From an uncultured Clostridia bacterium (GTDB taxonomy: Bacteria > Bacillota > Clostridia > Peptostreptococcales > Anaerovoracaceae): DNA of 64,000 nucleotides. The notes under the pieces are model-generated. The model saw only the letters and a program-made list of their open reading frames with translations, was not told the DNA's origin and searched no databases. The first letter of the stretch is position 1, and the number at the start of each line of letters is the position of its first letter. A program made the position numbers and the translations under genes. The stretch spans positions 62,001-126,000 of the forward strand of contig CAKQWJ010000003.1 of assembly GCA_934278925.1 (NCBI GenBank). The letters are read 5' to 3'. Below, piece after piece: positions 18,386 to 27,361 of the stretch.

Positions 18386-19303
18386 ATGAATACAAGAGAA
18401 TTACAGGATCGAATTATTGAACTGAAGAAGGAAAAGGATGTCTGCATTCTGGCCCACGCATACCAGAGCCACGATATCTGGGAAGTTGCGGACTACGTAG
18501 GCGATTCCTACGGCCTCAGCGTCCAGGCAGCGAAAGCGCCGCAGAAGACCGTTATCATGGCCGGCGTTCGCTTCATGGCAGAAACCGTGAAGGTTCTTTC
18601 CCCGGAGAAGAAGGTTCTCCTGGCCAACGACCTGGCGGGATGCACCATGGCGCTGCAGATGGACCGGGATAAGGTTCTGGAGATGCAGAAGGAGAATCCG
18701 GGATATGCCACCGTCGCTTACATCAACACCACCTCGGAACTGAAGACCGCCGTGGACGTTGTGGTTACATCCTCTTCTGCCGTTAAGATTCTGAAAAATA
18801 TGCCGGAGAAGGACATCCTATTCATCCCGGACTGCAACCTGGGCGCTTGGGTCGCAAAACAGCTTCCGGAGAAGAATTTCAAGTTCTTCCAAGGCGGCTG
18901 CTCCACCCATATGAACATCACCCCCACCGACGTTCGGATTGCCCGGGAGAAGCATCCGGAAGCCAAGGTTCTGGTTCATCCGGAATGCCGCGCATCGGTT
19001 ACCGAGCAGGCGGATTATGCCGGAAGCACCACCGGAATCATGAACTACGCAAAGGAAAGCGACTGCAAGGAGTTCATCATCGGCACGGAGAGCAGCATCG
19101 TGCAGCACCTCCAGTTCGAATGTCCGGATAAGAAGTTCTACCTTCTCTCCGACCGCTGCGTATGTCACAACATGAAGATCACCACTTTGTACGATGTATA
19201 CAACGCACTGATGGGTGAAGGCGGCGAAGAGATTCTGCTTTCCGACGAATTGATTCGGGACGCCAAGAGACCGATTGACCGCATGATTGAGCTGGGCAAA
19301 TAG
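18386..19303 (+). CDS. nadA: quinolinate synthase
   Basis: 305 residues. Condenses iminoaspartate with dihydroxyacetone phosphate to quinolinate using an oxygen-labile [4Fe-4S] cluster. Family features: ILAHAYQSHDIWEVADYVGDS-like N-terminus, GVRFMAETVK, LLANDLAGCTMA (cluster Cys), CNLGAW, HPECRASV (cluster Cys), GTESSIVQHL and a C-terminal CVCHNMK (cluster Cys). Unlike the usual nadABC order it is divergent from nadB-nadC. An AAAGGA site precedes the start, and its own strong promoter is visible. Confidence 0.95.
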   Translation: MNTRELQDRIIELKKEKDVCILAHAYQSHDIWEVADYVGDSYGLSVQAAKAPQKTVIMAGVRFMAETVKVLSPEKKVLLANDLAGCTMALQMDRDKVLEMQKENPGYATVAYINTTSELKTAVDVVVTSSSAVKILKNMPEKDILFIPDCNLGAWVAKQLPEKNFKFFQGGCSTHMNITPTDVRIAREKHPEAKVLVHPECRASVTEQADYAGSTTGIMNYAKESDCKEFIIGTESSIVQHLQFECPDKKFYLLSDRCVCHNMKITTLYDVYNALMGEGGEEILLSDELIRDAKRPIDRMIELGK

Positions 19304-19335
19304 ATTCTGTACGCACACGTTTGAAGGCACGAAAC

Positions 19336-19370
19336 ATCCCTGTGGACTCGCTCCACAGGGATTCTTTTTA
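19336..19370 (+). terminator. nadA terminator
   Basis: Perfect 11-bp stem ATCCCTGTGGA with its complement, CTCGC loop, followed by TCTTTTTA. Confidence 0.88.
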
Positions 19371-19411
19371 TGCCTTAATAAAAAAAATTCGTTCGCCTGT
19401 CACGGATTTCC

Positions 19412-19440
19412 GGTAGCGGTGACCGCCGCGCTATGCTACC
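19412..19440. promoter_or_regulatory. nested dyad before the ABC export pair
   Basis: GGTAGC (19412-19417) and GCTACC (19435-19440) are inverted, and the left arm overlaps the palindrome GCGGTGACCGC (19416-19426). It lies 30-58 bases before the ATPase start, a plausible operator position. No regulator can be named. Confidence 0.3.
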
Positions 19441-19469
19441 ATATACGTACAGAAGAAAGGAGACGTCCC

Positions 19470-20174
19470 ATGGGATCCTATGTTGAATTCAAAAATGTAA
19501 AGAAAGTGTACCGCATGGGGGAGGTGCTGATTGAAGCCCTCCACGATGCCACATTTGAAATAGAGAAAGGCGAAGTTTGCGTCATTGTGGGTGCCTCCGG
19601 CGCCGGCAAAACCACACTGCTGAATATTCTGGGCGGCATGGACACCCTGTCCGACGGGCAGGTGCTCCTGGACGGCAAGGACATCTCCCGGTACAGCCGG
19701 CGGGAACTGACGGATTATCGCCGATACGAAATCGGTTTTGTCTTCCAGTTCTACAACCTGATTCCCAACCTCACCGCCCTGGAGAACGTATCCCTGGCCA
19801 CGCAGATTTGCCGGAATCCGTTGGATGCGGAAGAGACCCTGACCAAGGTGGGACTGAAGGACCGTCTGAGGAATTTTCCGGCTCAGCTTTCCGGCGGAGA
19901 GCAGCAGCGGGTGGCCATCGCTCGGGCGCTGGCCAAGAACCCGAAGCTCCTGCTGTGCGACGAGCCCACCGGTGCGCTGGATTACAACACGGGAAAAGCC
20001 ATCCTGAAGCTGCTTCAGGATACCAGCCGGCAGCAGGGCATGACGGTGGTCATCATCACCCACAACACCGCCCTTACCGCCATGGCCGATCGAATTATTC
20101 ACATCAAGAACGGACACATCTCTTCGGTGGAAAAGAACGAGCACATCACCCCGGTGGAAGACATAGAATGGTAG
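19470..20174 (+). CDS. MacB/LolD-type ABC transporter ATP-binding protein
   Basis: 234 residues. Walker A GASGAGKT (about 40-47), Q-loop VFQFYNLIPNL, signature LSGGEQQRVAIARAL, Walker B LLLCDEPTGALD and the switch His in IITHNTA. The FQFYNLIPNLTALENV stretch is typical of ATPases that drive FtsX-type permeases rather than importers. The frame runs back to 19287 but the GAAAGGAG site supports the ATG at 19470. It is followed nine bases later by its permease. Confidence 0.9.
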   Translation: MGSYVEFKNVKKVYRMGEVLIEALHDATFEIEKGEVCVIVGASGAGKTTLLNILGGMDTLSDGQVLLDGKDISRYSRRELTDYRRYEIGFVFQFYNLIPNLTALENVSLATQICRNPLDAEETLTKVGLKDRLRNFPAQLSGGEQQRVAIARALAKNPKLLLCDEPTGALDYNTGKAILKLLQDTSRQQGMTVVIITHNTALTAMADRIIHIKNGHISSVEKNEHITPVEDIEW

Positions 20175-20183
20175 GACGGAAAA

Positions 20184-23114
20184 ATGCTGAAGAAATCAAC
20201 ATTGCGTGAAATACGGTCCAGTCTGGGAAGATACCTGGCCATCCTGGCAATCGTCATGCTGGGAGTGGGATTTTTCTGCGGTCTGAAATCTACCAAACCC
20301 GCCATGCTTGCCACCGCCGATCAGTATCTAAAGGACAACAAGCTGTACGATTACCAGCTGCAGTCCACTTTGGGATTGACGGAAAAGGATGCGGAGGCCG
20401 TCGCCCGGCAGGATGATGTGGAGGCGGCGGAGGGTTCCGTTAGCGAGGACGTACTCTTCCACTATGATGGGCAGGAATCCGATAAGGTGCTCCGCTTCCA
20501 TTCCATCACCTCAAAGGTAAATACCATCCACCTGATGAAGGGGCGTCTGCCGAAGGCCAAGGATGAATGCGTGGTGGACTACTATCTGGGAAACGATCTG
20601 ATCGGCAAGAAAATCGTCATCTCCTCCCGGAACAGTAAGCGCACCCGAGATTTGTTTTATCGGAAGGAGCTGAAGGTGGTAGGTACCGTCACCTCTCCGG
20701 TGTACCTGAACTTTGAGCGGGGCACCACCTCTCTGGGAGACGGCAAGGTTTCCGGCTTCGTATATATGAACCGGGATGCTTTTGACACGGATGTTTTCAC
20801 CCAGATTGACGTGAAGCTGAAGAAGACCTACCCGATATACTCCAAGAAGTACAAGAATTACATCGATGCCACCACCTCCGGAATGGAGGATATCCTTGAG
20901 AATCGGGCGGAAATCCGGTACAAGGAAATCGTGGCCAAAGCCACCCGAAAGTGGGAGAAGAACAAAGCCAAATACGAGAAGAATTACAACGATTTCCTAA
21001 AAGAAAAAGCGGACACCCGGCAGAAGCTCCGGGACAGCCATCGGAAGCTGACGAACAGCAAGGCGAAGCTTCAGAAGAAGAGCAAGGAGCTGAAAAGCCA
21101 GGAAAAATCTCTGAGATCCAACCTGAAGAAGGTGGACAGCGGCATCCGTCAGGTGGACGGCGCCATTGAGCAAAGCAAGGCGGCGGGTGCGCCGGTGGAT
21201 CGGCTTCTGGCGCAGAAACAGCAGCTTCAGAATCAGAAGGGGAAGATTCAGGACGGACTCCTCCTTGTGAATAAGGGAAAGGGTCAAATCAAGGAAGGCA
21301 ACCGGGAGATTCAAAAGGGGTTTGCGAAGTACAACAAAGCCGTTGCCACGGCGGACAATGAGTTCCGCCAGGCGGAGGAGAAGCTGGCGGATGCCAAGGT
21401 GAAGCTAGATGACGGAAAGAAGAAGATTTCCGACATCAAGAAGGCGGACACCTATGTGCTGGACCGGAATACCAATACGGGCTACGCTTGTTTTGAGAGC
21501 GACTCCTCCATCGTGGACGGAATCTGTAAGGTCTTCCCGATTTTCTTTTTCCTGGTCGCCGCCCTGGTGTGCATGACCACCATGACCCGAATGGTGGACG
21601 CCCAGCGGACGGAAATCGGAGTGCTGAAGGCGCTGGGATACAGCAACTCTCCCATCATCGGAAAATACCTGTTCTATTCCTGCAGCGCATCCCTAATCGG
21701 TGCCGTTGTCGGGCTTTTTGCCGGCGCCTATATCTTCCCGAAAGTCATCTGGAAGGGCTACGGCATGATGTACGATTTCAACGCCCACCTGCAGTACGTT
21801 CTGAGTCCGAAGCTGTCCGCCGCAGCGGTGGGAGTTTCCCTGCTCTGCGCCGTCAGCGCTACCCTGCTTCCGTGTCTGGGGGATTTCCGGGAAATGCCGG
21901 CGCAGCTGATTCGTCCTCGGGCACCGAAGAACGGCAAGAGAATTCTCTTGGAACGGATTGGATTTCTGTGGAACCGGTTCAGCTTCCTTCAGAAGGTCAC
22001 CTTCCGGAACATCTTCCGCTACAAAAAGCGTTTTCTCATGATGGTCATCGGCATCAGCGGCTGTACCGCCCTCCTGGTGGCCGGCCTGGGCATCCGGGAT
22101 TCCATCCAGAACGTGGTGAATTTCCAGTTCGACGAAATTCAGAAATACGATTACGACGTTATCTTCGACAAAAACATGACCGCCGAGAAGCAGAAAGCCT
22201 TCCGCAAGGATACTGCCGCCGACTACAAAGATATTCTCTTTATGCATAAAAACAGCGCCGACATCCTCCACGGCGATCAGGTGAAATCCGTCACCCTGAT
22301 TGCTGCGGAATCCAAAGGCTTCCGGCAGTTCGTGGATCTCCACAACCACGCCGGCAAAGCCATTTCCTATCCGGGAAAAGGTGAAGCGGTCATCTGCAAG
22401 AAGCTGGCCCGCACCTACAACCTTTCCGTGGGGGATGAAATCACCCTTCGAGACGAGAATCACCACCGAGGCAAGGTGAAAGTCAGCGGCATCTGCGAGA
22501 ACTACATCTACAATTACGTGTATATCACCCCGGAAACCTATCGGGACCTGTTCGGAACCGCGGCATCCATTAAATCCGCCATGGTCCGCTCCGCTTCCGG
22601 CAGCGACAAATCCGTGCATCAATCCGCCACAAAACTTCTGAAGCGGGATGAGGTGGCCGCAGTTTCCATCAACATGGACATGCGAGACCGGGTCAACAAC
22701 ATGATGAAAAGCCTGAACGCCATCGTTCTGGTGGTCATTCTCTCCGCCGGCGCTCTGGCCTTCATCGTGCTGTACAACCTGACCAACATCAATATCACCG
22801 AGCGAATTCGAGAAATCGCCACCATCAAGGTGCTGGGCTTCCGAAAAAGCGAAACCGCCGCCTACGTTTTCCGGGAAAACATTTTCCTCACGGGAATCAG
22901 CGCCCTGCTGGGCCTGGGCCTGGGTCGGATTCTCCTGGGCTTCATCATCAGCCAGATTAACGTGGACCTGATTTCCTTCGATACTCGGATCACCGGCTTC
23001 AGCTACGCGCTGGCGGTGGTTCTCACCTTCGTCTTCGCCTTCATCGTGAGCATTGCCATGTCCCGGCGGCTGGAGAACATCAGCATGACGGAGTCCCTGA
23101 AGAGCATCGAATAG
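20184..23114 (+). CDS. FtsX-type ABC transporter permease with long coiled coil
   Basis: 976 residues. One N-terminal helix (about 15-35), a large outside domain, then an FtsX core of three helices near residues 450-560 (with the RTEIGVLKALGYS cytoplasmic motif), a further helix near 625, a second outside domain, and a second FtsX core near 850-960 (with REIATIKVLGFRKSE). Between about residues 250 and 430 lies a Lys/Glu/Gln-rich predicted coiled coil with repeated KL/KSK spacing. This architecture matches large Firmicute permeases that work as mechanotransmitters or peptide/lipid exporters, not importers. It pairs with the ATPase just upstream. Substrate unknown. Confidence 0.87.
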   Translation: MLKKSTLREIRSSLGRYLAILAIVMLGVGFFCGLKSTKPAMLATADQYLKDNKLYDYQLQSTLGLTEKDAEAVARQDDVEAAEGSVSEDVLFHYDGQESDKVLRFHSITSKVNTIHLMKGRLPKAKDECVVDYYLGNDLIGKKIVISSRNSKRTRDLFYRKELKVVGTVTSPVYLNFERGTTSLGDGKVSGFVYMNRDAFDTDVFTQIDVKLKKTYPIYSKKYKNYIDATTSGMEDILENRAEIRYKEIVAKATRKWEKNKAKYEKNYNDFLKEKADTRQKLRDSHRKLTNSKAKLQKKSKELKSQEKSLRSNLKKVDSGIRQVDGAIEQSKAAGAPVDRLLAQKQQLQNQKGKIQDGLLLVNKGKGQIKEGNREIQKGFAKYNKAVATADNEFRQAEEKLADAKVKLDDGKKKISDIKKADTYVLDRNTNTGYACFESDSSIVDGICKVFPIFFFLVAALVCMTTMTRMVDAQRTEIGVLKALGYSNSPIIGKYLFYSCSASLIGAVVGLFAGAYIFPKVIWKGYGMMYDFNAHLQYVLSPKLSAAAVGVSLLCAVSATLLPCLGDFREMPAQLIRPRAPKNGKRILLERIGFLWNRFSFLQKVTFRNIFRYKKRFLMMVIGISGCTALLVAGLGIRDSIQNVVNFQFDEIQKYDYDVIFDKNMTAEKQKAFRKDTAADYKDILFMHKNSADILHGDQVKSVTLIAAESKGFRQFVDLHNHAGKAISYPGKGEAVICKKLARTYNLSVGDEITLRDENHHRGKVKVSGICENYIYNYVYITPETYRDLFGTAASIKSAMVRSASGSDKSVHQSATKLLKRDEVAAVSINMDMRDRVNNMMKSLNAIVLVVILSAGALAFIVLYNLTNINITERIREIATIKVLGFRKSETAAYVFRENIFLTGISALLGLGLGRILLGFIISQINVDLISFDTRITGFSYALAVVLTFVFAFIVSIAMSRRLENISMTESLKSIE

Positions 23115-23127
23115 CAATCCGGCTCCC

Positions 23128-23412
23128 TTGCACCAAGTCTCAGCCGATTCTGAGACAATTCTTCCGGGGGACTTGGTGCATCGCCAACGCAATCAATGCG
23201 TTTCCCGGCTTCCTTGCACCAAGCCTTGGTCGCTTCCGGGGCAATTCTCCCGAGGGACTTGGTGCATCGCCAACGCAATCAATGCGTTTCCCGGCTTCCT
23301 TGCACCAAGTCTCAGTCGCTTCCGGGGAAATTCTCCCGGAGGACTTGGTGCATCGCCAACGCAATCAATGCGTTTCCCGACTTCCTTGCACCAAGTCTCA
23401 GCCGATTCCGCG
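23128..23412. repeat. tandem 86-bp palindromic repeat, three full copies and a partial fourth
   Basis: TTGCACCAAG recurs at 23128, 23214, 23300 and 23386, exactly 86 bases apart. Each full unit has outer arms TGCACCAAGTC and GACTTGGTGCA (one mismatch in unit 2) and a second small hairpin AACGCA-ATCAA-TGCGTT. The half after the loop is nearly identical between units, while the loop differs yet still pairs with itself: TCTCAG/CTGAGA in unit 1, CGGG/CCCG in unit 2, CCGGG/CCCGG in unit 3. It begins 13 bases after the permease stop codon. Confidence 0.92.
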
Positions 23413-23421
23413 GCAAAAAGT

Positions 23422-23486
23422 AAGAACCTGCATCCGGAAAGCAATCCAATCTTGAAGATGTGATTACTTTCCGGATGCAGGTTCTT
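23422..23486. terminator. 20-bp perfect hairpin after the repeat array
   Basis: Arms at 23422-23441 and 23467-23486 are perfect complements over 20 bases, with a 25-base loop that can itself pair (ATCT/AGAT). TTCTTTC follows on the plus strand. It is probably the end of the ABC export transcript. Confidence 0.65.
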
Positions 23487-23546
23487 TCATTCTTTAGCGT
23501 CGGCAAATCGAGATAATCTGAGGCGTGTTGGCGTGACATGACGGAG

Positions 23547-23576
23547 AAAAAAGGCTCTTCACTTTACAACAAGAGC
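23547..23576 (-). terminator. nudC terminator
   Basis: On the minus strand GCTCTT, an 11-base loop, AAGAGC, then CTTTTTT, about 65 bases after the nudC stop. Confidence 0.7.
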
Positions 23577-23640
23577 AAACGCACAAGCGAATGCAGCAAC
23601 TATTGCCGCAAGCATGAGATAATTACAATTTTTAAATTCT

Positions 23641-24486
23641 CTATTTAATCTTCCCCAACCGGAACGCTTCGATCATTTCCTGTGTCAGCGCCGGCCGAAC
23701 CGGGTTCATTTCCAGTTCCTCCCGGGAAATAAAGAAGGCGGTTTCCAGCTCTTCTCGGTCCAGGACGATGTGGGCGTCTCCATCCACCTCTGCGGTGTAG
23801 CCGATTTGCAGATTTCCCGCAAACCCCCACGGCTGGGATCCGTAGTACCGGATGTTCTTGACCTTGAGTCCCACTTCTTCCATGACTTCCCGGGCCGCGC
23901 ATTCCTCTGCGGACTCCCCGATTTCCACGAAGCCGGCAATCAGTGCATACAAGTTGGTCTGCTTTCTGCCGTTGTAACGGGACACCAGCAGCTTGTCCTC
24001 ATGGGTTACCGCCACCGTTACCGCCGGGTTGATTCGGGGAAAAATAAGATTTCCGCACTTCGGGCAGCGCATCAATCGTTCCTTCTCGCCGTATTCCGTC
24101 CGGGTTCCGCATCTTCCGCACATCCGATTGTTTTGGTACCACGCATTCAGGTGCCCCGCCGTCATTGCGGCAAAGCACAGGTCTTTCGGTTTTCCCTTTC
24201 GGAGAACCCGAGGAGACCGATACTCGTAGCCCTTCGGCAGGGAAACGCTGCATTCGCTCTTTGGCATAAAGAACCGGGTATCGTCAATGGAGAACAAGTA
24301 GACGCAATCCTCTTCCGCAAGTCCTGCATCTCCCGCTTTTGGAATCTCCAGCATTCCGTCTTCCGATTCCTTCATGCCGATTTCGCCGCTCTTCTCATCA
24401 AAGAGAAACAGCTCATCCTCTTCCCGCATCCGGATGTCCGGTCTGTAGTGATTATCAAATATTCTATCGCCGATTTCCTGTATCAT
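23641..24486 (-). CDS. nudC: NudC-type NAD+ diphosphatase (Nudix hydrolase)
   Basis: 281 residues. Cleaves NAD(H) to NMN(H) and AMP and can remove NAD caps from RNA 5' ends. It has an N-terminal domain, a zinc ribbon with Cys at 123, 126, 141 and 144 (CGRCG, CPKCG), a complete Nudix box starting at Gly185 (GFVEIGESAEECAAREVMEE region), and the NudC-specific SQPW motif at 217-220, which separates it from generic Nudix enzymes. It lies 43 bases after ribF, so it is probably the last gene of the rimP operon. Confidence 0.9.
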   Translation of the reverse strand: MIQEIGDRIFDNHYRPDIRMREEDELFLFDEKSGEIGMKESEDGMLEIPKAGDAGLAEEDCVYLFSIDDTRFFMPKSECSVSLPKGYEYRSPRVLRKGKPKDLCFAAMTAGHLNAWYQNNRMCGRCGTRTEYGEKERLMRCPKCGNLIFPRINPAVTVAVTHEDKLLVSRYNGRKQTNLYALIAGFVEIGESAEECAAREVMEEVGLKVKNIRYYGSQPWGFAGNLQIGYTAEVDGDAHIVLDREELETAFFISREELEMNPVRPALTQEMIEAFRLGKIK

Positions 24487-24529
24487 CTATTTTAACTCCT
24501 GCTAAAAGTATTTTCGGAATTCTCCCTGC

Positions 24530-25453
24530 TTACAGTTCCGGGAATCCGTGCGCCCGATGGTACTGCCGTCCCTTCTCACAATCCGACGCAATCCGTTCCC
24601 GCAGCTCTTCTACGGAACCGAATTTCATCTCCGGCCGCTCCCACTTCAAGAATTCAATGCGGATATTTTTACCGTACAGATCCCGGTTCAGCCCGTACAC
24701 GTGGGTTTCGATGGATTTCTCAAACTCCCCCACCGTTGGTTTTACCCCCACATCGGTAATTCCCGGATATTTGATGCCGTCGATTTCCGCCAATGTGTAG
24801 TACACCCCGTTAGGCGGCGCAATTCGGTAGGCTTCGAACACCACGTTGGCCGTCGGAAAACCGATTCGGCCCCCCAGCTGCTTGCCGGGAATCACCTTTC
24901 CGGTGCAATAGAAGTTCCGGCCCAGGCAAACCGATGCCCGTTCCATGTCCCCTTCCGTAATCAGCCGGCGAACCAGGGTAGAGCTGACCACCATATCGTC
25001 GATGTACACCGGCTCATTCACCAGAATCTCCATTCCCAGGTCTTGGCCCATGCGCCGCATCAGCTCCACATCTCCGGCTGCCTTCTTTCCGAACCGGAAA
25101 TTAAAGCCGCAGCAAATCGCCGCCGCATGCAGGGTCTCCCCCAGAATGCACCGGATAAAATCCTCTGCGGATGTATTTCGAATTCTCTCGTCAAATGGAA
25201 TGTCCACCACCACCTCAATCCCCAGGGACTGAAGCAGCGCCATTTTCTCCATCTCGGTACAGATGAGGCTCACCTCTTTGCGGGTATGGGTGGAAAAGGT
25301 AAAGCACACCGGCGTCCAGTTGTTCCGCTTTGCTTTTCGTACCGCACTCAGGAGAATCTCCCGGTGTCCGATATGAACCCCGTCGAAATTGCCCAGTGCC
25401 ACCACCGTCTGCCCATCTATCTTAACATCGTCTAACGAACGTATTACTTTCAT
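24530..25453 (-). CDS. ribF: bifunctional riboflavin kinase / FAD synthetase
   Basis: 307 residues. Makes FMN then FAD from riboflavin. The N-terminal nucleotidyltransferase domain shows GNFDGVHIGH (about 22-31) and CCGFNFRFGKKAAGD; the C-terminal kinase domain shows GKQLGGRIGFPTANV and GVYYTLAEIDG. It begins one base after the truB stop, implying translational coupling, as is usual at the end of this operon. Confidence 0.95.
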   Translation of the reverse strand: MKVIRSLDDVKIDGQTVVALGNFDGVHIGHREILLSAVRKAKRNNWTPVCFTFSTHTRKEVSLICTEMEKMALLQSLGIEVVVDIPFDERIRNTSAEDFIRCILGETLHAAAICCGFNFRFGKKAAGDVELMRRMGQDLGMEILVNEPVYIDDMVVSSTLVRRLITEGDMERASVCLGRNFYCTGKVIPGKQLGGRIGFPTANVVFEAYRIAPPNGVYYTLAEIDGIKYPGITDVGVKPTVGEFEKSIETHVYGLNRDLYGKNIRIEFLKWERPEMKFGSVEELRERIASDCEKGRQYHRAHGFPEL

Positions 25454-25454
25454 C

Positions 25455-26384
25455 TTATCGTATCACCTTCTCCGGATATAACGTATTCTCCCGAAGGGAA
25501 GAAATCCCCAAGAACTTTCCTTCCGGGTCGTACACCCGGTATTTATCCCCCAAGCGGGACCCCTCCTGCAGCGCCTCCGGAACTGCCGGCGAGGCGAGCA
25601 CGTTCACGTATCCGGTATCAATCTCCCGGCCATTGTAGTAGAACGGCACGGACTCCATGCTCTTCAGTTCGATTTTGCCCAGATGCGCCAACGTCTCATC
25701 CATGGGAATCACGCAGCGCTCCAGCTCCTCATCGGTCATCACCAGAATCTCCGGAAGCGTCCGCGCATCTTCCACCCGAAAACATCCGGATTGGGTCCGC
25801 TGAAGGGCGGTCATGGTGCCGCCGCAGCCCAATTTTTTCCCGATATCGTCACAGATGGTACGAATATAGGTTCCCTTAGAGCAGGTCACCCGAAAGCAAA
25901 TTCGATTCTCCCCCAAATTCACTTCCATCGGCTGAATGTCCGCCACGTAGATTTTCCGGGATTTGATTTCCACCTCTACCCCTTCCCGGGCATATTTGTA
26001 CAGCGGTTTTCCGTTCACCTTCAGGGCGGAGTACTTCGGCGGGATCTGGGTGATCCATCCCTTAAAAGAATCAATCGCCTGAATTACATCCTCTTCCGAC
26101 ACATCCACCGGTTTCGTCTCCAGCACCGTGCCGGTAATGTCCAGCGTATCCGTCACCATTCCCAGCTTCATTTCCGCTTCGTAGGTCTTAAAATCGTCAT
26201 CGTAATATTCGATAATCCGGGTGGCCTTTCCAAAACATACCGGAAGTACCCCCGTCGCCATGGGATCCAATGTCCCGGTATGCCCCACGCGACGAATGTG
26301 AAGCCGGCCCCGAAGTTTGGCCACCACATCCTGGGATGTCCAGCCCTCCGGCTTATTGATATTCAGGATTCCGTTTTCAAACAT
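25455..26384 (-). CDS. truB: tRNA pseudouridine(55) synthase
   Basis: 309 residues. Isomerises U55 in the T loop of tRNAs. Family marks: ILNINKPEGWTSQDVV, the catalytic HTGTLDPMATGVL motif (Asp40), YEAEMKLG, and CSKGTYIRTICDDIG. A C-terminal PUA-like region follows. Start and stop lie one base from the neighbouring genes nrnA and ribF. Confidence 0.96.
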   Translation of the reverse strand: MFENGILNINKPEGWTSQDVVAKLRGRLHIRRVGHTGTLDPMATGVLPVCFGKATRIIEYYDDDFKTYEAEMKLGMVTDTLDITGTVLETKPVDVSEEDVIQAIDSFKGWITQIPPKYSALKVNGKPLYKYAREGVEVEIKSRKIYVADIQPMEVNLGENRICFRVTCSKGTYIRTICDDIGKKLGCGGTMTALQRTQSGCFRVEDARTLPEILVMTDEELERCVIPMDETLAHLGKIELKSMESVPFYYNGREIDTGYVNVLASPAVPEALQEGSRLGDKYRVYDPEGKFLGISSLRENTLYPEKVIR

Positions 26385-26385
26385 A

Positions 26386-27360
26386 TTATTGATCTTTCTC
26401 CACTTGCGCCACTAACTTCTCTGTAATAATCGATTTCGCCTCATCCAGCGGCTTTCGGATTCGGCAGCCCGCCGCCAGAACGTGTCCGCCGCCGCCCAAG
26501 GCACCGGCTACTTCCGCCACGTTGATGTGGTTCCGGGAACGGAGGCTGCATCGAATTACCGCCGGTTCCGCTTCCTTCAGCAGGCATCCCACCTCGACGC
26601 CGTCCACGCTCATGATATCCTGCACAAAACCTTCCGCTTCGCTCAATTCACATCCGCATTCCCGGAGCATTTCCTGCGTCACGGCGGCCACGGCCACCTT
26701 ATCCTCTCCGAACAGCTGAAGGCTGCTCATCACCAGGGAATGCAAGCGGACGGACCGCAGAGAATTGCGGTTGTAGATCAGGTTGCTGATTTTCTTACAA
26801 TTAAATCCCGGAACCCGGTGCATCTGCGCTGCAATTTCGTGGGTGCGCGCCGTGGTATTGGCATGCTGGAAATTCCCGGTATCCGTGGTGATTGCGGTAA
26901 AAATACCCTCCGCCATCGGAAGGTCGATTTCCACATTCATCGCTTCAATCAGAAGCTCGATCATCTCTCCCGTTGCTGCCGAGTCCGGTTCGATTCGGCC
27001 AAAATCAAAATTCGGCTGTTCCCCGGTCACGCCGTGATGGTCGATTACTGCTTTTACCGGGGCATTCTCAAAGATTTCCTCTCGGCCCGGAATTCGGTTC
27101 ATCCCGCAGCAATCCACCATGATGGCCAATTCCGGCCGGTAGTCCGGTTCGGAGACGATCAAATCCCTTGCCAGAAAGTCCAGATTTGCCGGCGTCGCCT
27201 CGCCGGTAAGGATTACGGCATTTTTGCCCATGGATTTCAGCGCAACGCAAAGAGCGGATGACGAGCCCAGGGCATCGCCATCCAAGTTTACGTGCGGCAG
27301 AATCGCGATGTGATCCAATCCTGCCAGTTTTTCTGCTATCTCTTTGTATGAATTCTTCAT
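26386..27360 (-). CDS. nrnA: DHH-family oligoribonuclease / pAp phosphatase (NrnA-like)
   Basis: About 324 residues. NrnA-type enzymes degrade 2-5 nt RNAs and dephosphorylate pAp. The DHH domain shows LPHVNLDGDALGSS (about 26-39), MVDCCG and VIDHHGVT; the C-terminal DHHA1 domain ends with ALGGGGHVLAAGC. The ORF extends to 27387, overlapping rbfA, but the ATG at 27360 directly follows the rbfA stop and gives a product of normal length; that start has only a weak ribosome binding site, so coupling to rbfA is likely. Confidence 0.9.
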   Translation of the reverse strand: MKNSYKEIAEKLAGLDHIAILPHVNLDGDALGSSSALCVALKSMGKNAVILTGEATPANLDFLARDLIVSEPDYRPELAIMVDCCGMNRIPGREEIFENAPVKAVIDHHGVTGEQPNFDFGRIEPDSAATGEMIELLIEAMNVEIDLPMAEGIFTAITTDTGNFQHANTTARTHEIAAQMHRVPGFNCKKISNLIYNRNSLRSVRLHSLVMSSLQLFGEDKVAVAAVTQEMLRECGCELSEAEGFVQDIMSVDGVEVGCLLKEAEPAVIRCSLRSRNHINVAEVAGALGGGGHVLAAGCRIRKPLDEAKSIITEKLVAQVEKDQ

Positions 27361-27361
27361 A

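Larger units (their letters stand above)
23115..23640. other. intergenic region: repeat array and two terminators
   Basis: This 526-base gap contains the 86-bp tandem repeats, a 20-bp hairpin after them, about 60 bases of plain sequence, and a minus-strand terminator for nudC. Short open frames cross the repeats in several frames on both strands, but they follow the repeat period and are not credible genes. Confidence 0.7.

Noticed and set aside
21693..23192. 499-codon minus-strand frame opposite the FtsX permease
   Set aside because: Antisense shadow; its start lies within the palindromic repeats and its translation has no family features.
23128..23412. CRISPR array or integron attC sites
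   Set aside because: Units are 86 bases long and similar along their whole length, not short repeats with unique spacers. There are no cas genes, no integrase and no cassette genes.
23128..23463. Several short open frames on both strands in the 86-bp repeat array
   Set aside because: They repeat the array in different frames, since 86 is not a multiple of three, and lack ribosome binding sites.
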